Assembly: GCF_001949145.1 (NCBI RefSeq)
Contig: NW_019091357.1
Coordinates: 748,235 to 812,234 of the forward strand
Length of the DNA stretch: 64,000 bases
From: Acanthaster planci
Taxonomy: Eukaryota > Echinodermata > Asteroidea > Valvatida > Acanthasteridae
Direction: 5' to 3'
Each line of letters begins with the position of its first letter. Position 1 is the stretch's first letter. The notes under the pieces were generated by a model. That model ran no database searches, was not told where the DNA came from, and saw nothing but the letters and a program-made list of their open reading frames with translations. The translations under genes and the position numbers were made by a program. Positions 22,685 to 36,742 of the stretch are shown here, one piece after another.

Positions 22685-23841
22685 CTACAGGCAGGCAACA
22701 GCTTGTCCGTAATGGCTCTGGTGCTGAGGCAGCTGCTGTTCGTACTCTCGTCTCGAGTTGGCCACCTCCACCAGCATGAGAAGCCCGCTGAATGTTTCTG
22801 CCTCCATCTTGGTCGCCGGGGCAGGGGGCCGAAGGGTTGGGGAGGCATCCCTCGGCGGTGACGGTGGGGGTGTTTGGGAAGGCACACGTTGGTGGCTTGG
22901 CATGGGCAGTCTCTTGCCCTCTTGGGATTGACTCAAGTGACGGTAAAGCTCTGTGTGCTGGTGGTGGTGGTGGGGAAGTGGCAGGCTGGGAAAGCTGGCC
23001 CCCTGGGGTAGCTTCAAGTCCAACGGGGCCCTTATGTACTGGTACGTGCTTGGATAGGTCAGAGGGGTGGAGGATGGAAACATCGTTAGTGGGGAGCCAT
23101 GGTACGGTACTGGCTGAGTCAGAGGGGGACTGCAGCCTCGTCCTGCACTGGTGGATCCTGCTTCACTTAGAGATGGGCTGGAGACATCTCGCTCCATGCA
23201 CACGAGGTCATTCTGTGAGAATTCTGAGCGCTGAGTGCGATCATGGTGGTAGGTTGATGGACGGGGTGACGGGGCATCCTCTGAGTATCCATCCGACTCG
23301 TAAGGAGGAGAGTCGTACCCACTGGCACTCATGGATGACGTGTCGGCTTCATTGCCACTATCAGAGAGTCTGGACTCTTCCATGTTGATGCGAGCGTGGG
23401 CTTTCTCCTCCTCTGGGCTTCCTTGCATCTCACCTGTGACTCCGTCTTCATCTGCCTGTCCGTTCAGCTTTCCGGGCGACCTCCTACTGATGGTGAACTT
23501 GTCTGGGTCCCGACCCTCTCGGCGGATCATATCAGGAAGAATCCTGCGCCTGGCATTGATGAACCAGTTACACACCTGCAGTAAAGTCAGATTGGCCATC
23601 CGGGCAAGATGCATCTTCTCCTGGTCATTGGGGTAAGCGTTGTAGCGATGCTCGTACAGCCACAGCTTCAGGATGTTAACAGCTTCCTTGGGGAGGTTGC
23701 CGCGTCGCTTCTTGGTGGCTGGCATTACGCTTGCTGGGGCGATGCCTCCTGCTGGCCGGAACTTCTTGTGATGAATAACCCCGGCACCAGCTGAAGACAT
23801 GTCTGACCCTCCACTGTCACCGTTGGAGATCTTCACAGTTG
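22685..23841 (-). CDS. TGIF: TGIF-class TALE homeobox repressor, main 3' coding exon
   Basis: The exon starts after a strong acceptor (minus strand TTGTCTCTTGCAG) in phase 1 and encodes 384 residues to TAG. Numbered from the first full codon, residues ~43-105 are a TALE homeodomain: [12 protein letters not shown], the three-residue loop (YNAYP), and helix 3 NWFINARRR, with Ile at the TALE-diagnostic position 50. [15 protein letters not shown] follows, as in TGIF proteins. A Ser/Pro-rich part comes next, then PLDLK at 272-276 (CtBP-like), a His-rich run, TPPPSPP, and [12 protein letters not shown] at ~350, which matches the conserved TGIF C-terminal motif. TGIFs are nuclear DNA-binding repressors that recognise TGACA-type sites and limit TGF-beta/Smad and retinoid signalling. 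The N-terminal exon was not securely found; M14 could start translation if none exists. Confidence 0.93.
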
Positions 23842-26800
23842 CTGCAAGAGACAATGGACAAAAAAGGCTTGATCTTAGAAAAAAAACATCAGATTATCAA
23901 CGTGTTATCCAGAATTTAGGTTTCACACCAAATCTATAATACAGTGGAACAATGTTAGGTCCTTACACACTGTTAGGTCCTCGAAACTTAACAAATTACA
24001 TGTACTTTTGTATAGCAGTGAATTTGTATTATAATTGATGGAAACCAAGAAAAATAAAGATTTGGGACCTAAATTGTAATTGTTGTAGATATGACCTTGT
24101 ATTAAACAGTGCTCTCCTTATCTGTGTTCGACTGTAATTGGCATTACGTTATATGTGTCAAGGGAGACACTGGGGGCTCATGTACATGTGCGTTAAGGAA
24201 AATACAACCGGCTGTTACTGTCACTTTTGTGACTCACAATTAACCGACAGGTCTTGTCTGGCATGCAAACTCAGGATATGCAATCCGACCAAAACCGCAC
24301 GTAATAGTCAGTTCGCTCAGTCAGCCCTTGGTTTCAGCAAAAGGTTCTAGCATGAACAAATGACCAAGGGTACACCTGATCAACTGGAGAATGAGGCTCT
24401 AAGAACCGAAAGAGGAACGCAGGCAGTTTAACGGGCATGTGGCACGTAGTGGCTTGGGGAAAAGTGACAGGCGTACCCCGATAGTGCCAGGAACTTCCTC
24501 GTTCCAGAAATATTTAGTGGCGTCCGTATTATGACAGGTTTCTCTTTTGCCCATTACAGGAAGTGTTGTCGTCGTATCAGGCCGGGCCATGAGGACCTTT
24601 TGGCCCCCTCCAAGGGAACCGGATTCAGAGAAGGAAATCGCTTTTCCATCTTGGAGACTTCCCGTGTGCTAAGAAATTCTGAATGGATTTAAGAGTTACC
24701 GCATACCTAACATTAGTCAGTCAGATTTAAGGACACCGACCAGTGATTTCAATCTCACTTCTAAATGACCTATCTGCCCCAAATGGGTCTGTGGTGGTGG
24801 GGGGTATAGTGGTGTCAACGCTTCAACGCGCGTAATCAAACCTCGGCTGTGAAATGTGTCCTCAGAACACATGGAATTAAGGCAAACTAGCTATGAATGG
24901 CTGAAAAAGACGGGTTATATTTAACACAATCGAGAGCCTTCAGGCATAGTGGTGAGATTTTCTAGTTTTTCTGGCCCAAACGAGATAGCAAAGAATAAGA
25001 AATGAGGTCACAATTATTTCTTTCCTGCAGGTACCGAGGTCATCCAAGTAATAATGTGGATTTTGTCAGCACGCCTGACAACCGACAGACAATGATGGCC
25101 CTAAGCTGCCACTGTCAACTCCAAAAAACGCGTTTCCAATACAACCGACCTTATTATCCCTTGGACTCAAAATATTCATGGTGTTGACGGTTTGGTTTGA
25201 GGGTGTTTTCGCTTAAATTCGACGACCAATTGCAAGGGATATTTCAGTGTAGCTTCCTGTAACAGGGACTGGGACAACAATGGCCAGGCAATCTCTTGCT
25301 AAGCCAATCAGATAGAGAACAACTATATGTCTCTGTCACTTGGATGATCATCCTTTGATGATGTCTGCCAGCCGTAGGGCCACGTCACGCTTTTCTAACA
25401 AGTTTTCAACCACGTGAGTCACTGGCGACAAAACTGTAAAAGGACGCCTAGAATATTTGCCAAAACATGTATGCCGATCAGTGAAAGACCACATCTTCCC
25501 AGATCTGTTAAACCCATTACAGCGCTGAAGTGTTCTGACATTTGTTGCTCGTTCGCACTTTCACGGTACTCCTCACTGCTGCGTGAATGGATTCGTTAGG
25601 CTGTGTAACGGTGACATTACAGCACGTGGGAAACTGTGACTGCACTTGCTTATCTACACGTAAGGGCCTAGATCTCGTGATTCCACAATTATACCACCAC
25701 CAATTGGTCGAAGGGTTGACAAAAATCTGTCAAACCTAACAGTAAACACTACTCAACCAAAAGATAGGAGACGGAAAGTTTGGTCACTTCATTTTCAACT
25801 CTACCTCTTGGCATACACACCACAGGTATTAAAGCCTAGGGTGATCCATGTTGGTCGGCAGTGTTGATTTTGTTGGTAGCGATGCGACCATAACGCGTGC
25901 ATTTCATAGTCGTTTGTGAACCAGTGAAGTGCAGTTCTGACCAAAGGAGCATGTGTTGCCTAGATAATTTCGCCCTCTCCTGGTCCAGCTCGGGGTTCAT
26001 AGCCCAGCATTAATGTTTTGCAGTTGTTTGATTTTTAAGTATGTTATAACATAATATGTTCATTGTAATATGGCAAATAGACGGGAGATGTGATTCAGAC
26101 CTTTGGTTTTGTCGCTCAGACTTGCTATGCATGTTGCAGACCTCACATTACCGGTTTCGAATCTGTACACGTGTTATTCACTCCAAACTATGCATTATTA
26201 ATTAGTTATCTCAGTGCAACGTGACCCTTTCAGTCTGGTGCTTTATGTTTCGGAGTACTTTCAGAATACTTATCGGGGAATCAGAAGACAATTGTAAACA
26301 GTACAGCCAGACCATGTTTCTTCATTTGTAAAATGTCATTTTCACCTGGTAGGCTGTTTCGTACCTTGTTTTTGTTTGCTGTGCATCCGACCGAATTTTA
26401 ACAGCAATGAAAAAATTATGAAAACAGCAGCGGCCGCAAATTCGACACAAATAGATAGAATTACCAATAGATGTTGTTGACATTGTCTTCGTAGAAAATC
26501 AATTGGAGATTCAGAGGTACAATTCTGGAGAATGAGGTTTTTTCCGTCAAAAAATAAACTAACAAACAAAAAACCCAAATTCTGCAGCACATCGATTGAA
26601 ATACAGTAAGGTGAAAATTATGTTTTGCAGAGCTGACATACGGTACACATCAGACGGCATCTTGAAATTTCCTGCATAATGCCAGCCCAGATATTGTGGC
26701 GTTGCAGATTTAATTGTAAATTGAGAAACAGGGGCAAGAGATCCGTCCCCAGGATATAACAATATTTGGCTCCCAAAAAAGCTAACTCCACATTCCTGGC

Positions 26801-28141
26801 CGTGTGGATTTATACCAAAATCTGACGATGAGAGGAAACAGATGACACAAGATGCCAACACGTCTTGATATGAGCAGACCTTTTAGCGAAAATTCCCCGA
26901 AATAGCATTCACAGACAAAGACCTTTCACTTCCAATGCTTCCTCAATTATATCAATAACATCGAGCTTTAACAAGGCCGCTTTGCAGGGATTTTCCAAAC
27001 TTGCACCAGCTTCGAACGGTGATGTGAAAAAATGAGCATTTTTTAATTCCAATAGTGCGAAACGTACCCCCAATAGAAAAGAACAAATTGCTTGCCGCAG
27101 TGCATGCCACGTGCCATGAAAAACCTGCCTTGCACCTGGGAGCCAACGCTTTCTGAAAAGGCGGAGAGGAAATGGATAAGCGAACGGAGGATGTGATTGG
27201 ATAGGATGAGCGGGTAATCCTTTGTATCCAGGTATACAATGCCATGGAGACACGCACCTCTCTATAAACTGTAATGCCCTTTGGTTGAATGGATCAATTA
27301 CAGAGGCGCTCCTGATTGTGAGCCGCGCATACACACAGGAGAATCCAACATGTGTGCGACAGATTGCGCGATGTTTGCGCAACGTGGCAACACGTGATCA
27401 ATTCAACCGAAATACTGCATAACACTGCATGAGTTTTTCGTGTTTTCACACACAGCAAGCGCCGTGTAGTAATTCAGATCGTTAATTGTACCGGGCTTAA
27501 AATCAATTTCGTTCCGTTTACTATTCTACGGAATACCACGAAGGACACAAAGACATACCACGACGACAGCGTCGATAAAATAAGTGTGAACCCCGAAACT
27601 GAAGCTCTAGGTATAAGTTTATAAAAACAACTTGACCTCTTCAGTGACGCCACGATTACCTGCCATTAGTAGATCCATGTCAGTGAAATCAAAAATTTCA
27701 CTCAAACTACTAACTAGGCCCTAACGAATATTTCTTACTTTAATTAATTCTTGCTTAGAAATTCAGCCTATCACAATCTGACGTTTTCTCGCTCACACCG
27801 CTTACTCACAAAACAATAAGCACCACTTGTCCAACCATCGAGCTGCCTGGCCAACGCACCAACCTGTTGGTCTGTTTAATCATGCTGAACACACACACTC
27901 TTAAGCGTAACGCGCTTGTTTGTAGCGCCATAAGGATGAACAAATATGGCAGGCAAAGGAAACGGCAAAGAAAGTCTTTGGCGGGGGTACCACTCCGAAC
28001 AGCCGGTTCGCTGAGAAATAACCACTTGCTGCACTCAAGGATAAGCAGCATCTGATAGTGACAGGTCGTGGGATTGAGGTTAAATGGTGACACATCAAAC
28101 ACGTGCCACGTAGTCTGTGTAGTTAGCAGATGCACACAGGG

Positions 28142-28161
28142 TTTTTTTTTTGGGGGGGGGG
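28142..28161 (+). repeat. T-tract directly followed by G-tract
   Basis: About ten T then ten G. A similar T/G junction occurs at 57786-57802, and shorter ones near 825-842. These are low-complexity tracts prone to slippage. Confidence 0.8.
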
Positions 28162-31100
28162 AGTAATTAGAAAGGCGATGTTTGTTCCATCCTTTTTTGC
28201 CCGCCCCTCATAAAGTGTGGCCCACAGAAAATATGGCTCTGGATCCGCCCTTGAGTCGGGGGTGTTACGGAGAACCACCAGTACAGTTTTCAAGCTGATC
28301 CAACAGGGAAATAACAGCTGTCAGACCGAGGAAGGTTACTGGCCACGCGCACTCAATTAGCACGAGACAATGGCAACTCGCCACGTGTTGTCGAGGGCTT
28401 ATTGTTATCGAACTTTTAACTCGTGCTAGGCAGACACAGACTGCGGGCTGTCAGAAAACAATGTGTAAACGCATTAATTGAATTAATTAATAATGGACAC
28501 GTGCCAGAATCAAACTCGATCTGCCCACAGATCACCCAAACATCTTCAAGGACATGGGTTAAAGATCATGGGGTCAGAAGATGACAGAAGTAGAGTTTCG
28601 AGGACATTGCCCGCAACTTTACCGCAATTTTAAAAAGGTCAGGCTGGATTAGAACAGCTGTTAGCCGTATCTGTTTCTGAAAAACCAAATATAACCAAAG
28701 AACATTAAATTAACTGGTTATTATTAAATGTCAACAGGCGAAAACATGAATCATAGTTGGTCCACAGGTGACTATTTAAAACCACGAACTTTCTCCTGTG
28801 CACGACCAAAAGCAACATAGAAAGCAAGTGGTGAAAACGGTACCAGGAAATAGCAGGTGGAATTTCTTTTAGCATGAACAGACAAAGTGTCCACTGAGGT
28901 TTGGGAGACATGAAAAGTTGAAAACCCACCCAAACAGGGGCACGAGGTTCCCCTCGGTTACCCATTGTCCTTACTGATAAACACTTGGCGGAAGTAAACA
29001 ATTTATGGGGTTATTGGATAAGATGCAGAAAACATTTTTAAAAATGACCGGACGTTGAGGTGGAGGGAGACAAATCTGTGTTTTGCTGCATGCCTTTGCC
29101 GCCACGACAGTTGACATGTGGGCTAAATATGACATCGTGTAGCGATCTGGGGACAGGTATTTATCCCACTTGTGGCAGGAAACGTCTTTGGTTAACGAAA
29201 GTTCCAAACACGGTTGGGTGGAAAATAATAAGATAATCTGTTAATGCCCTCCATCCGGAGTTCAACAATCCAAGAAAAAACATTTTAATGTAATCTTTGA
29301 CAGCCTAACTTATTTCCGGACCTCAAGTGTAAAAGGCTCTCCTCAGGATTTGGGGGAAGTTTTATTATTTTGTTTTCTGCGGACAGGGTCCAGAGAATTG
29401 CCTATGGCTACTGGGAGCCGTCGTGCCTTTCCAGACGGCTGACCAACCGCGTGATGAGCTTTTCCGGTGTGTTGTCAGCGCAGAAAGGGTTTTAGTCTCA
29501 GCACAACAGCTCGGGGCTCGGCAGGTAAGCCAGTACATATCTTTGATATTCCGAGAAATTTAAATGGGATAACGTCATACATTTACTGCACCACATTTGC
29601 TCCCAATTTCAAAACCTTGGGAACGAGGACAACATGTATGCAATGATGGGATTAGAGATAAGGGTGATCAAAGCTTGCCATAGCCGAGGGTTTCCTGGTC
29701 CATCTGCTGGATTCGAACTTCCGAGCCCGAGATACATCTCTTGCAAGGGTCAGTGTTGGCTGATGGATGTTTCTCCTCACAGACGTTAACCGTATTCAGG
29801 CCCGCCATTTGACGGAATTCAGGAACTAATTAAGTCTGCCAACCATTTGTGTTACATCAAATTAATGCACCTGACATGAAGACCGGGCTCATGTCACAAC
29901 CAATTGATGATTCTATCAACCCAAAGCAGGTATCTTTCCCCCTTCCATTACACTACACATCCGTCATTTCCCGTCTCTTTCTAATTCCAAAACTTGCGAT
30001 GACTCAATTAGCTCCATGCCGGATATGTCTACCAAGATGAGTGGACAAGGCTCACGATGGTCAGACCGAAACGCAATCGTGTGATGCCCCTTGTATTTTT
30101 TAAATGACTTCATCGTTGAAAAAAAAAGAGTTCTGCCGAGAGTTCAAGCCCGCTAGATAGCATTATCATGTGGCACTGACGGAAATAATGCAATTTGATA
30201 AGTAAATTGCACCCAAAATATACTCGGGTCATATCTCTGCATATCATATCATATCACTCACTCGTGACCACTTCCAAGTGCTCGTCACCAAAGTAACTGG
30301 TGTTGATTCTGTCGATGAAGAGAGGTCAGATTTCATATTGCGCAGCCATGTTTTCCTTGCCAACTTGAGCGATCAGCTTGACAGGGTCCTACTCGTATAA
30401 ATCGGTTTATCAGACGCCGACTCGCGGTACTTTCCCCAAATGGCAAATAACTTGCGAGATATTTTCACTCCGAAGACTTTCCCAAGACCTATCTCCCTTC
30501 ACCAAAAGCCACATTTTTGCACAGAAAACCCCAGAACGTCAGATGACGCACGAAAGTTGACATAGGACAGTTTTCTTTCGACAGCCATGAGCGTTTAGAT
30601 ATAAAATGTCAAAAACTCGCAACCCCGGCCCCTCTGAACTTGATTTAGAGAAATGAATAGGACTACTAAAGGCCACAAAAACAGGCTTGTTGCCATGATA
30701 ATGCCACAAAAGATACATCCTTCCATATATTCCATCGTTTTTCAACAAGCCACTTTCTACAAATACAGGCTGGGATAACAATTGTGACGAGCTGAACCCG
30801 TGCACTCACTGTGGTCATGCTCATAATAAGCGAGCTTTTGTACCCGTTCATCCAGTCGTAAATAAGGAAAGCCGATCGAAATGTTGATCAGAGTTCAGCG
30901 AAGACGATGTGGCGTGAAATGCTGACCCTGCCTGGAAATAGACACCTTTTTGCGCATGTGCGAACGAAGAGGCGGTGTGTATAAGTTCGAGTCAGAGTCT
31001 ATATCTATATTTAGCACAGTCAAATCAGGTATCATCAAGGAGTGTTTCAACTATCTCAGTTATATATATGTCAGTTTTTGAGGTTTTTTTTTACTGTTTA

Positions 31101-34100
31101 CTACTTTATGGCATAGACTACAACAAAGACTGCCAAAATACGAATTGCTTCAACAACGTGCCTTACTGTTCACGCGCGACAGAAAGTCTTACAGTTAAGC
31201 CGAGGAAAAGATAGTACCTTCTGAACTACTCAACTGCGAATTTCTAGCGCACCGGAACGACAACATTTCGAAGTTACAATCTTGACTCCAAACAGACTGG
31301 TACTTTTGTACTGCGGTGCTATCCAAAATGCACGTGAACTAAGCCTTTCAACTTTAACCGCTGCTGTAAAACTTTGCTGCTCTTAATCTTAACGCATAAT
31401 CATGCAAGGTCTTTCCCAGCGCATCAAAGAAATGCCAGCGATGACCGGTATCGCCTTTTAAACACCCTTCAAGGTTATTGGGAAATTTAGGATCACTGTT
31501 TGATCAGCGAGGTGCATGGGTTCGCTCCAATGCGTCACCGATCTGTTAAAAGAATAACGTCCCTAGTTGGGCAGGGAATATGAAGGACAGTTGAATTTGA
31601 AAAAAAATCTAAACTATTCATATCCACATGATGACCTTGGTGTTGCACTCAATATAACGTCCTTAGCTGGGACTTGGATTTGCGTCCAGGCACCCGACTA
31701 TGCATAAAAATATGACATTCAATTGACAAACTGTGCTGGTATCTTAACGAAATCAACGTCCATCAGATCCAGTTTTCCGATAGCGTTTGTAGTCCCTTCA
31801 TTTTGTAAATTGGAATCCAACTTGTTATACAAAGGTTTCCTAAGCGACGGAAGAGTGATAGAAGAGTAACAAACTTTCAATGGTTGATTCTTCCAAGGAC
31901 ATTAAAGTCTCATTACCAGGTGTTCATCTCTTCTTAGACATACCATCTGTTAAATCGCAGACCGACTTGCCCCATGGATATTTAACAATCAAGATCTCAC
32001 TCAAACAGCAGTGTAGTCGGGGAATTTTAATGGTTTTCTTGTCGTTCTCTGCGTAAAATCAGCCACCTTCCCCTCCACACCATGTACCAGGTTCGTCTAC
32101 ATGTATGATGTAGGCCTATTATTAAATTTTATCGGCGAGGCACGAGTTCAAAGTTCAACATGTCGATCCGAGGGTTTAACCCTCTGGGGGTCATGTTTGC
32201 TGACCCCATCGATTCACAACATCGGAAGTGTATGGAGTATACCTGGATCCAAAGTCGACTTTTGATCCGTATGGTTGGCCGATAACGTGTTTTATTATCT
32301 GGATTGCTTGTCCAAAAGAAAGCACACATGTTGGCTTTAGCACCATCCGAATGATGCTTTATATTAAGCATTCCAGGTTTATTGGAGACGGGGCAATTCA
32401 TCAACCGTAGTGTTTATTATATCTCGAAAATATTGATACACATCCACTTAAAACTATGATTCTTTTATTCCTGTGTTATAAAAATAAACTTCTAATTTTG
32501 ATCAGATTATTCTGAGCTTTGCATGCAAGAGGTATGAACAAACAATCAGACAATTGAAGTAAGACATATTAGATAAACCTACCTAACTTGCTGCTACCTT
32601 TCTACTCTATTTAAATTTGGGTTTTCTTTAATACAACAGCCGATGTCGTTCTTTCAAGTCTTGACGGGAGCTTCTTGTAATTCAAAAGTAGAAAAACGTA
32701 CACTTTCGTTCCTTGAAATTGGTATGTATCGCATAATCGAAAAGGACTCGGTTGAGCATCACATGCACTGCAACTCGCTGCTATCGGTGGCTTTATTCTC
32801 TGAATAATGCATATAAAGTCTACCATATGGTATAGCCATCGACTGCAATATGTAAATTAGACGACATAATTTCGATGTGGCAACATATAAATTCTGGTTA
32901 GGATGAACCGCTGTCTCTCGCACAAAGTGATACGCCTGGAGAGACTCACTAATAACAAGCGCTATCGCTGTGCCAGGCAAACTTTCAATGATATTAATCA
33001 CATGGTCAGTGAGGTGACTGGAAACTTAAGCAGGTGTGTCGTTTCGAATTCGTAAAGAAATGGATCATTTCGACATCCGAAGATGTCACACCTAACCAGT
33101 AATCGTACGGTTCATAAACTCTCGACCATCAACTCTTGAAAATGACTTCTCTAGACTATGCAAGACCAGCCAAAATTCGACTGGAAAGGTTATTTACGGC
33201 ATAACAGCTGCATCGAAAATGAGAGCAGATAAGGCAAATACATGCGATATTAGACTTTTGCATGTTCATCAATACAGCTTGCTCTGTTACAATGCTCTTA
33301 CAATCTCCCACGGCAACCTCATTTGCATTTTTATGAATGAAGCGGAACTGGACATGCGGGTTTCGAAGCTCTCATGTAGGAAAAGACTTAATAGTGATAT
33401 GCGTCTGCTGGCTGAATTTGATGATTTATGGCCATACGCGCGAGGCACACAAAGAAGTATTTCTGACGGTAGCCAGCAACAATTTCTGGCAGAAAATGTA
33501 AATTATAGCACAGAAATAGTGTGAGTAAAGAGGTACAGGTCTAGCGAACTACCAGCAAATTGTGCACCGTATTCATCAAATGTGGAGTGCATTAGATGCA
33601 CATCTGATGGCGTACAGGAAACAAAGCAGGAAGCTTTTTCCTGATACCTTGCCAGTGAGAGAAAAATTACTGAAACAGATAACAGGTCACTAATAACTAT
33701 GTTTGCAGTGACGTAAACGTGCAAGAACGCCATCTTCGATAGTGACTGCACCCATTCAATGCTCCGCACTAATGGTACATCTAGTCCTCTTTTGTGACCT
33801 GGCTAGTGTTCAAAATTAAAACCCACTCCATCCACAGGCCCGAGCAGCCAACTTTGGGATGCTGGGCGTCTCCACAAAGACACCAACCTCCCCACATTTG
33901 CCTAACTAATTTACCCACATTGTACCTTAGCCCCATCATCGACACCATAGTGAAGTCCCTTGGCAAAAAACAAAATCGACCGGGATTTACTGGCCCCTTT
34001 GTCCTTTGCCGAGGACAGGTAAGGGTGCCAAGACAGAGCAAATTAGTCTTGGCTGATGACCCTTTTGGAATTCGACCGCTGTCAGACGGGTTTTCGATTT

Positions 34101-34241
34101 TTTCCTTTCGTCTCTGTGGTGCGTTTGGGATGTGGTCCTACATAAGGCTACAGCGTTTGAAAGAAAATGACCCGCGCATTGAGAAATTTCAGTGGGTTTT
34201 TGTCTAGGTGCGCCGAGATCGTCACACAGACCGTCTTAATC

Positions 34242-34463
34242 ATGGATTATTCGCCCACCAAGAACGACTCTGCGAAAGACCGAGTTGTTCGGAGGTTTCA
34301 CTCGCCTGCCAAGACGCGGGACCGACGCGGCGGGGGATCAGTTAAAAATAGTCGGCCTAGACACATCCGGGCCGAGCTCGTTTTGAAGCACACCTCGTGT
34401 ACCCAAGGTCAATGGCTGTCAATTCACAGTTTCTATTTAGACGCTCCACCCAAGGGCACGTGA
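34242..34463 (+). other. Candidate short coding start or exon, weak
   Basis: From an ATG with G at +4, a 73-codon frame (MDYSPTKNDSAKDRVVRRF..., ending DAPPKGT) runs through the GC-richest, CpG-bearing DNA of this desert. Its Ser/Arg/Lys composition is more protein-like than that of neighbouring frames. No homology was recognised and no good donor found. Confidence 0.15.
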
Positions 34464-36687
34464 CCGGGTCTGATCTCACAAATTTAGCTTACAAGCTGCC
34501 CGCCATTTTAAGAAGACCTGTTTAAATGAGTAACCAGCACAATCTGTGCAGCCCCTCTGGAATGACGACAGCATACCGTCAATATTTACTCAGAGACCCC
34601 TCATGAGGCTTGTCGTTACGCTCGCCGAGGTATTTTACTCAAGATAAAGAGTGGTAAAATTGGTCCAAGTTTTACTTTTTGTTCTGGACTGATTTCAGGT
34701 TTGTTTTGAACACTGAAAAGCCAGTAAGTACTGAACACCATGCGGAATTTTTTTTCAGAAAACTTATGACGACGATAAACTTTAAAAGAAACGTTCAAAT
34801 AACGATGACGTAACATTAGAGCAAACTTTGACAGTTTGATCAACCACACATACAGACCCAACGGGGTGACTGTCAAAATGATTGGTCGCCTATGAGCCCG
34901 GGACCCGGCGTATTACGTTTAAAATACACAGCCTAGCTTTTAAATTTAAAGCGTTCAGCTAATCCGACTCTCTCTTTGCAGTCACAGGATATAAATTCTT
35001 ATTGATTGCCGGGAGATGACCCCCTGAATAGAGCGGGGTGTGCTTTGCACGTTTGACAGTTCTCCTATAGAATTGGTAATCAAACGCCCTTGGGGTAACT
35101 CGCCAGCAACCCGGAAGACCAGAAAAGCCAGAAAAAAGTGGTTCGACTTTGTACACAAAGCTTATTGTATGACAATGCTTGAGTGGGCCGAGGTGACTGT
35201 GCCACTGCTAGAGTGATTTTCGCCCTGTCTGGAACGCTCGCGTTACTATAGGGACATGGAGACCATGATTTCCAAAGCACACATCATTACGGGCAGACTA
35301 GCGTGAGCGTCATCAGCTGTAGTTAGAAATCACTATCTGGTTAAAACATTACAAGGCACAATGGCATAACAAAACTGCGCTGAGCTGAGCCGCATTGTAC
35401 ACCCTACACTGGCTTCGTATCGAGCTCCTCTACCATTGTAGATCAATTACATCGCTGTTGTTTCAGTAGCCAGTCAAGGATAAGAAGTGCAACCAAAACA
35501 CGATGCAGACAACATGAAAAAAGTGGGACTAAGCCCACATGTTGGGTGATGCATGGTGTGTCAGGGTCTTGCGGTAACTCGTGAGCCCGTATCATGCCAA
35601 CGCAACCTACTGGGTCTCAGGACCTCGCGTGGTTATGTCACTTCCCCGCACGCTGCCCCTTTTTTTTTTAATCCCGCTCTCCAAGCTGTCTAGCAAGATT
35701 GTGACATTATTGCGATCCGAGATTTACGAGCGATCATGTGACTTTTTCCCCTGATAGGGCGAGGGAATGCCGGGTCTTGGCACATGCTGCCACAAAAAGT
35801 GACCTTGAGGATTAAAAAGGAACTTTTTGTTGGTTTTTTAAGTCGTAAAATCTGATCTTGATTCATGTGCGCCACTTTGTTTCTGAAAACGGGCCAAAGG
35901 CTCCGTTAGGCAACCAGTTGCTGGTAAGCCTCCCCCTGTAAGATAAACACTAAGTCACCGAGCTAAATATGTTTGCAGTGTATTCTATTTATGTCTAGGG
36001 TGAGACCGAAGAAAACGAAATAACCACAAGGACTTGATCATGGTCCCACAGCAGTGTAAGACACCCCTTACAGTACCCATTTCTTGTGTTCTATATTAAC
36101 TGTTATGCATTATGAAAAGACCACGAGGGTAAACTCAAGATTTCCCACATTCTGAAATAAATTGTTTGAAAAATCCTGAAATCAGGAATAATATCACGAT
36201 GAAAAAGACCTGACAAATCTCACCCCTGCAGGCTGCACCATATCGTTGGGCAACCTGTACAAAAAACTCAAACCAAACTTGCGCTGCACACAACAGGTAT
36301 GTCGACATTTATCGTGGGAAGTTGATTCGATATTGAGCACACTTGTTGGGTGTCTGAAAGGAGCTTTGATATTGAAGCTTTGACATTTTCAGGCCTGGCA
36401 ATTTGACCACAGAGGCGGTATTCAGTTATTCACGATTCGATAGAATTGACAGAGAAAGAATGTAGTTACCACCTGCGGAGTCATGTGACTGTTCACTGCA
36501 CTCTATAACTGGCATTAGTTTTTATACTAATCGTAAATTCAGGTTTCTCCATAGTACAAACATCCCGAGGGAGGTGGTTGGCACATTTGTCTTTTCAAAA
36601 CACTCTGCAGATCAAGTTCCCGGATTCGACAACTTTTCCCACGTCCCAATAATGTCGCGATCAGTAGCGTGATTTTAAAAAGGCTTA

Positions 36688-36742
36688 CCGGAGTGTACGC
36701 GTCTCTTTACCCTTTGGTAACAGCAGTTTAAGCTGCGACCCA
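36688..36742 (-). other. Candidate 5' exon of the TGIF gene, speculative
   Basis: On the minus strand, ATG with G at -3 and +4 opens MGRSLNCCYQRVKRRVHS and meets a donor TCCG|GTAAGC in phase 1, the phase the TGIF exon needs. The intron would be ~12.8 kb. Phase agreement has a one-in-three chance of being accidental. Confidence 0.12.

Noticed and set aside
26909-27382. 157-codon minus-strand frame
   Set aside because: No family recognised, no splice evidence, and it overlaps another frame of similar quality on the same strand.
29640-29760. Minus-strand tRNA-like B box (GTTCGAATCC)
   Set aside because: No A box at a proper distance and the T stem does not pair. A chance motif is likely.
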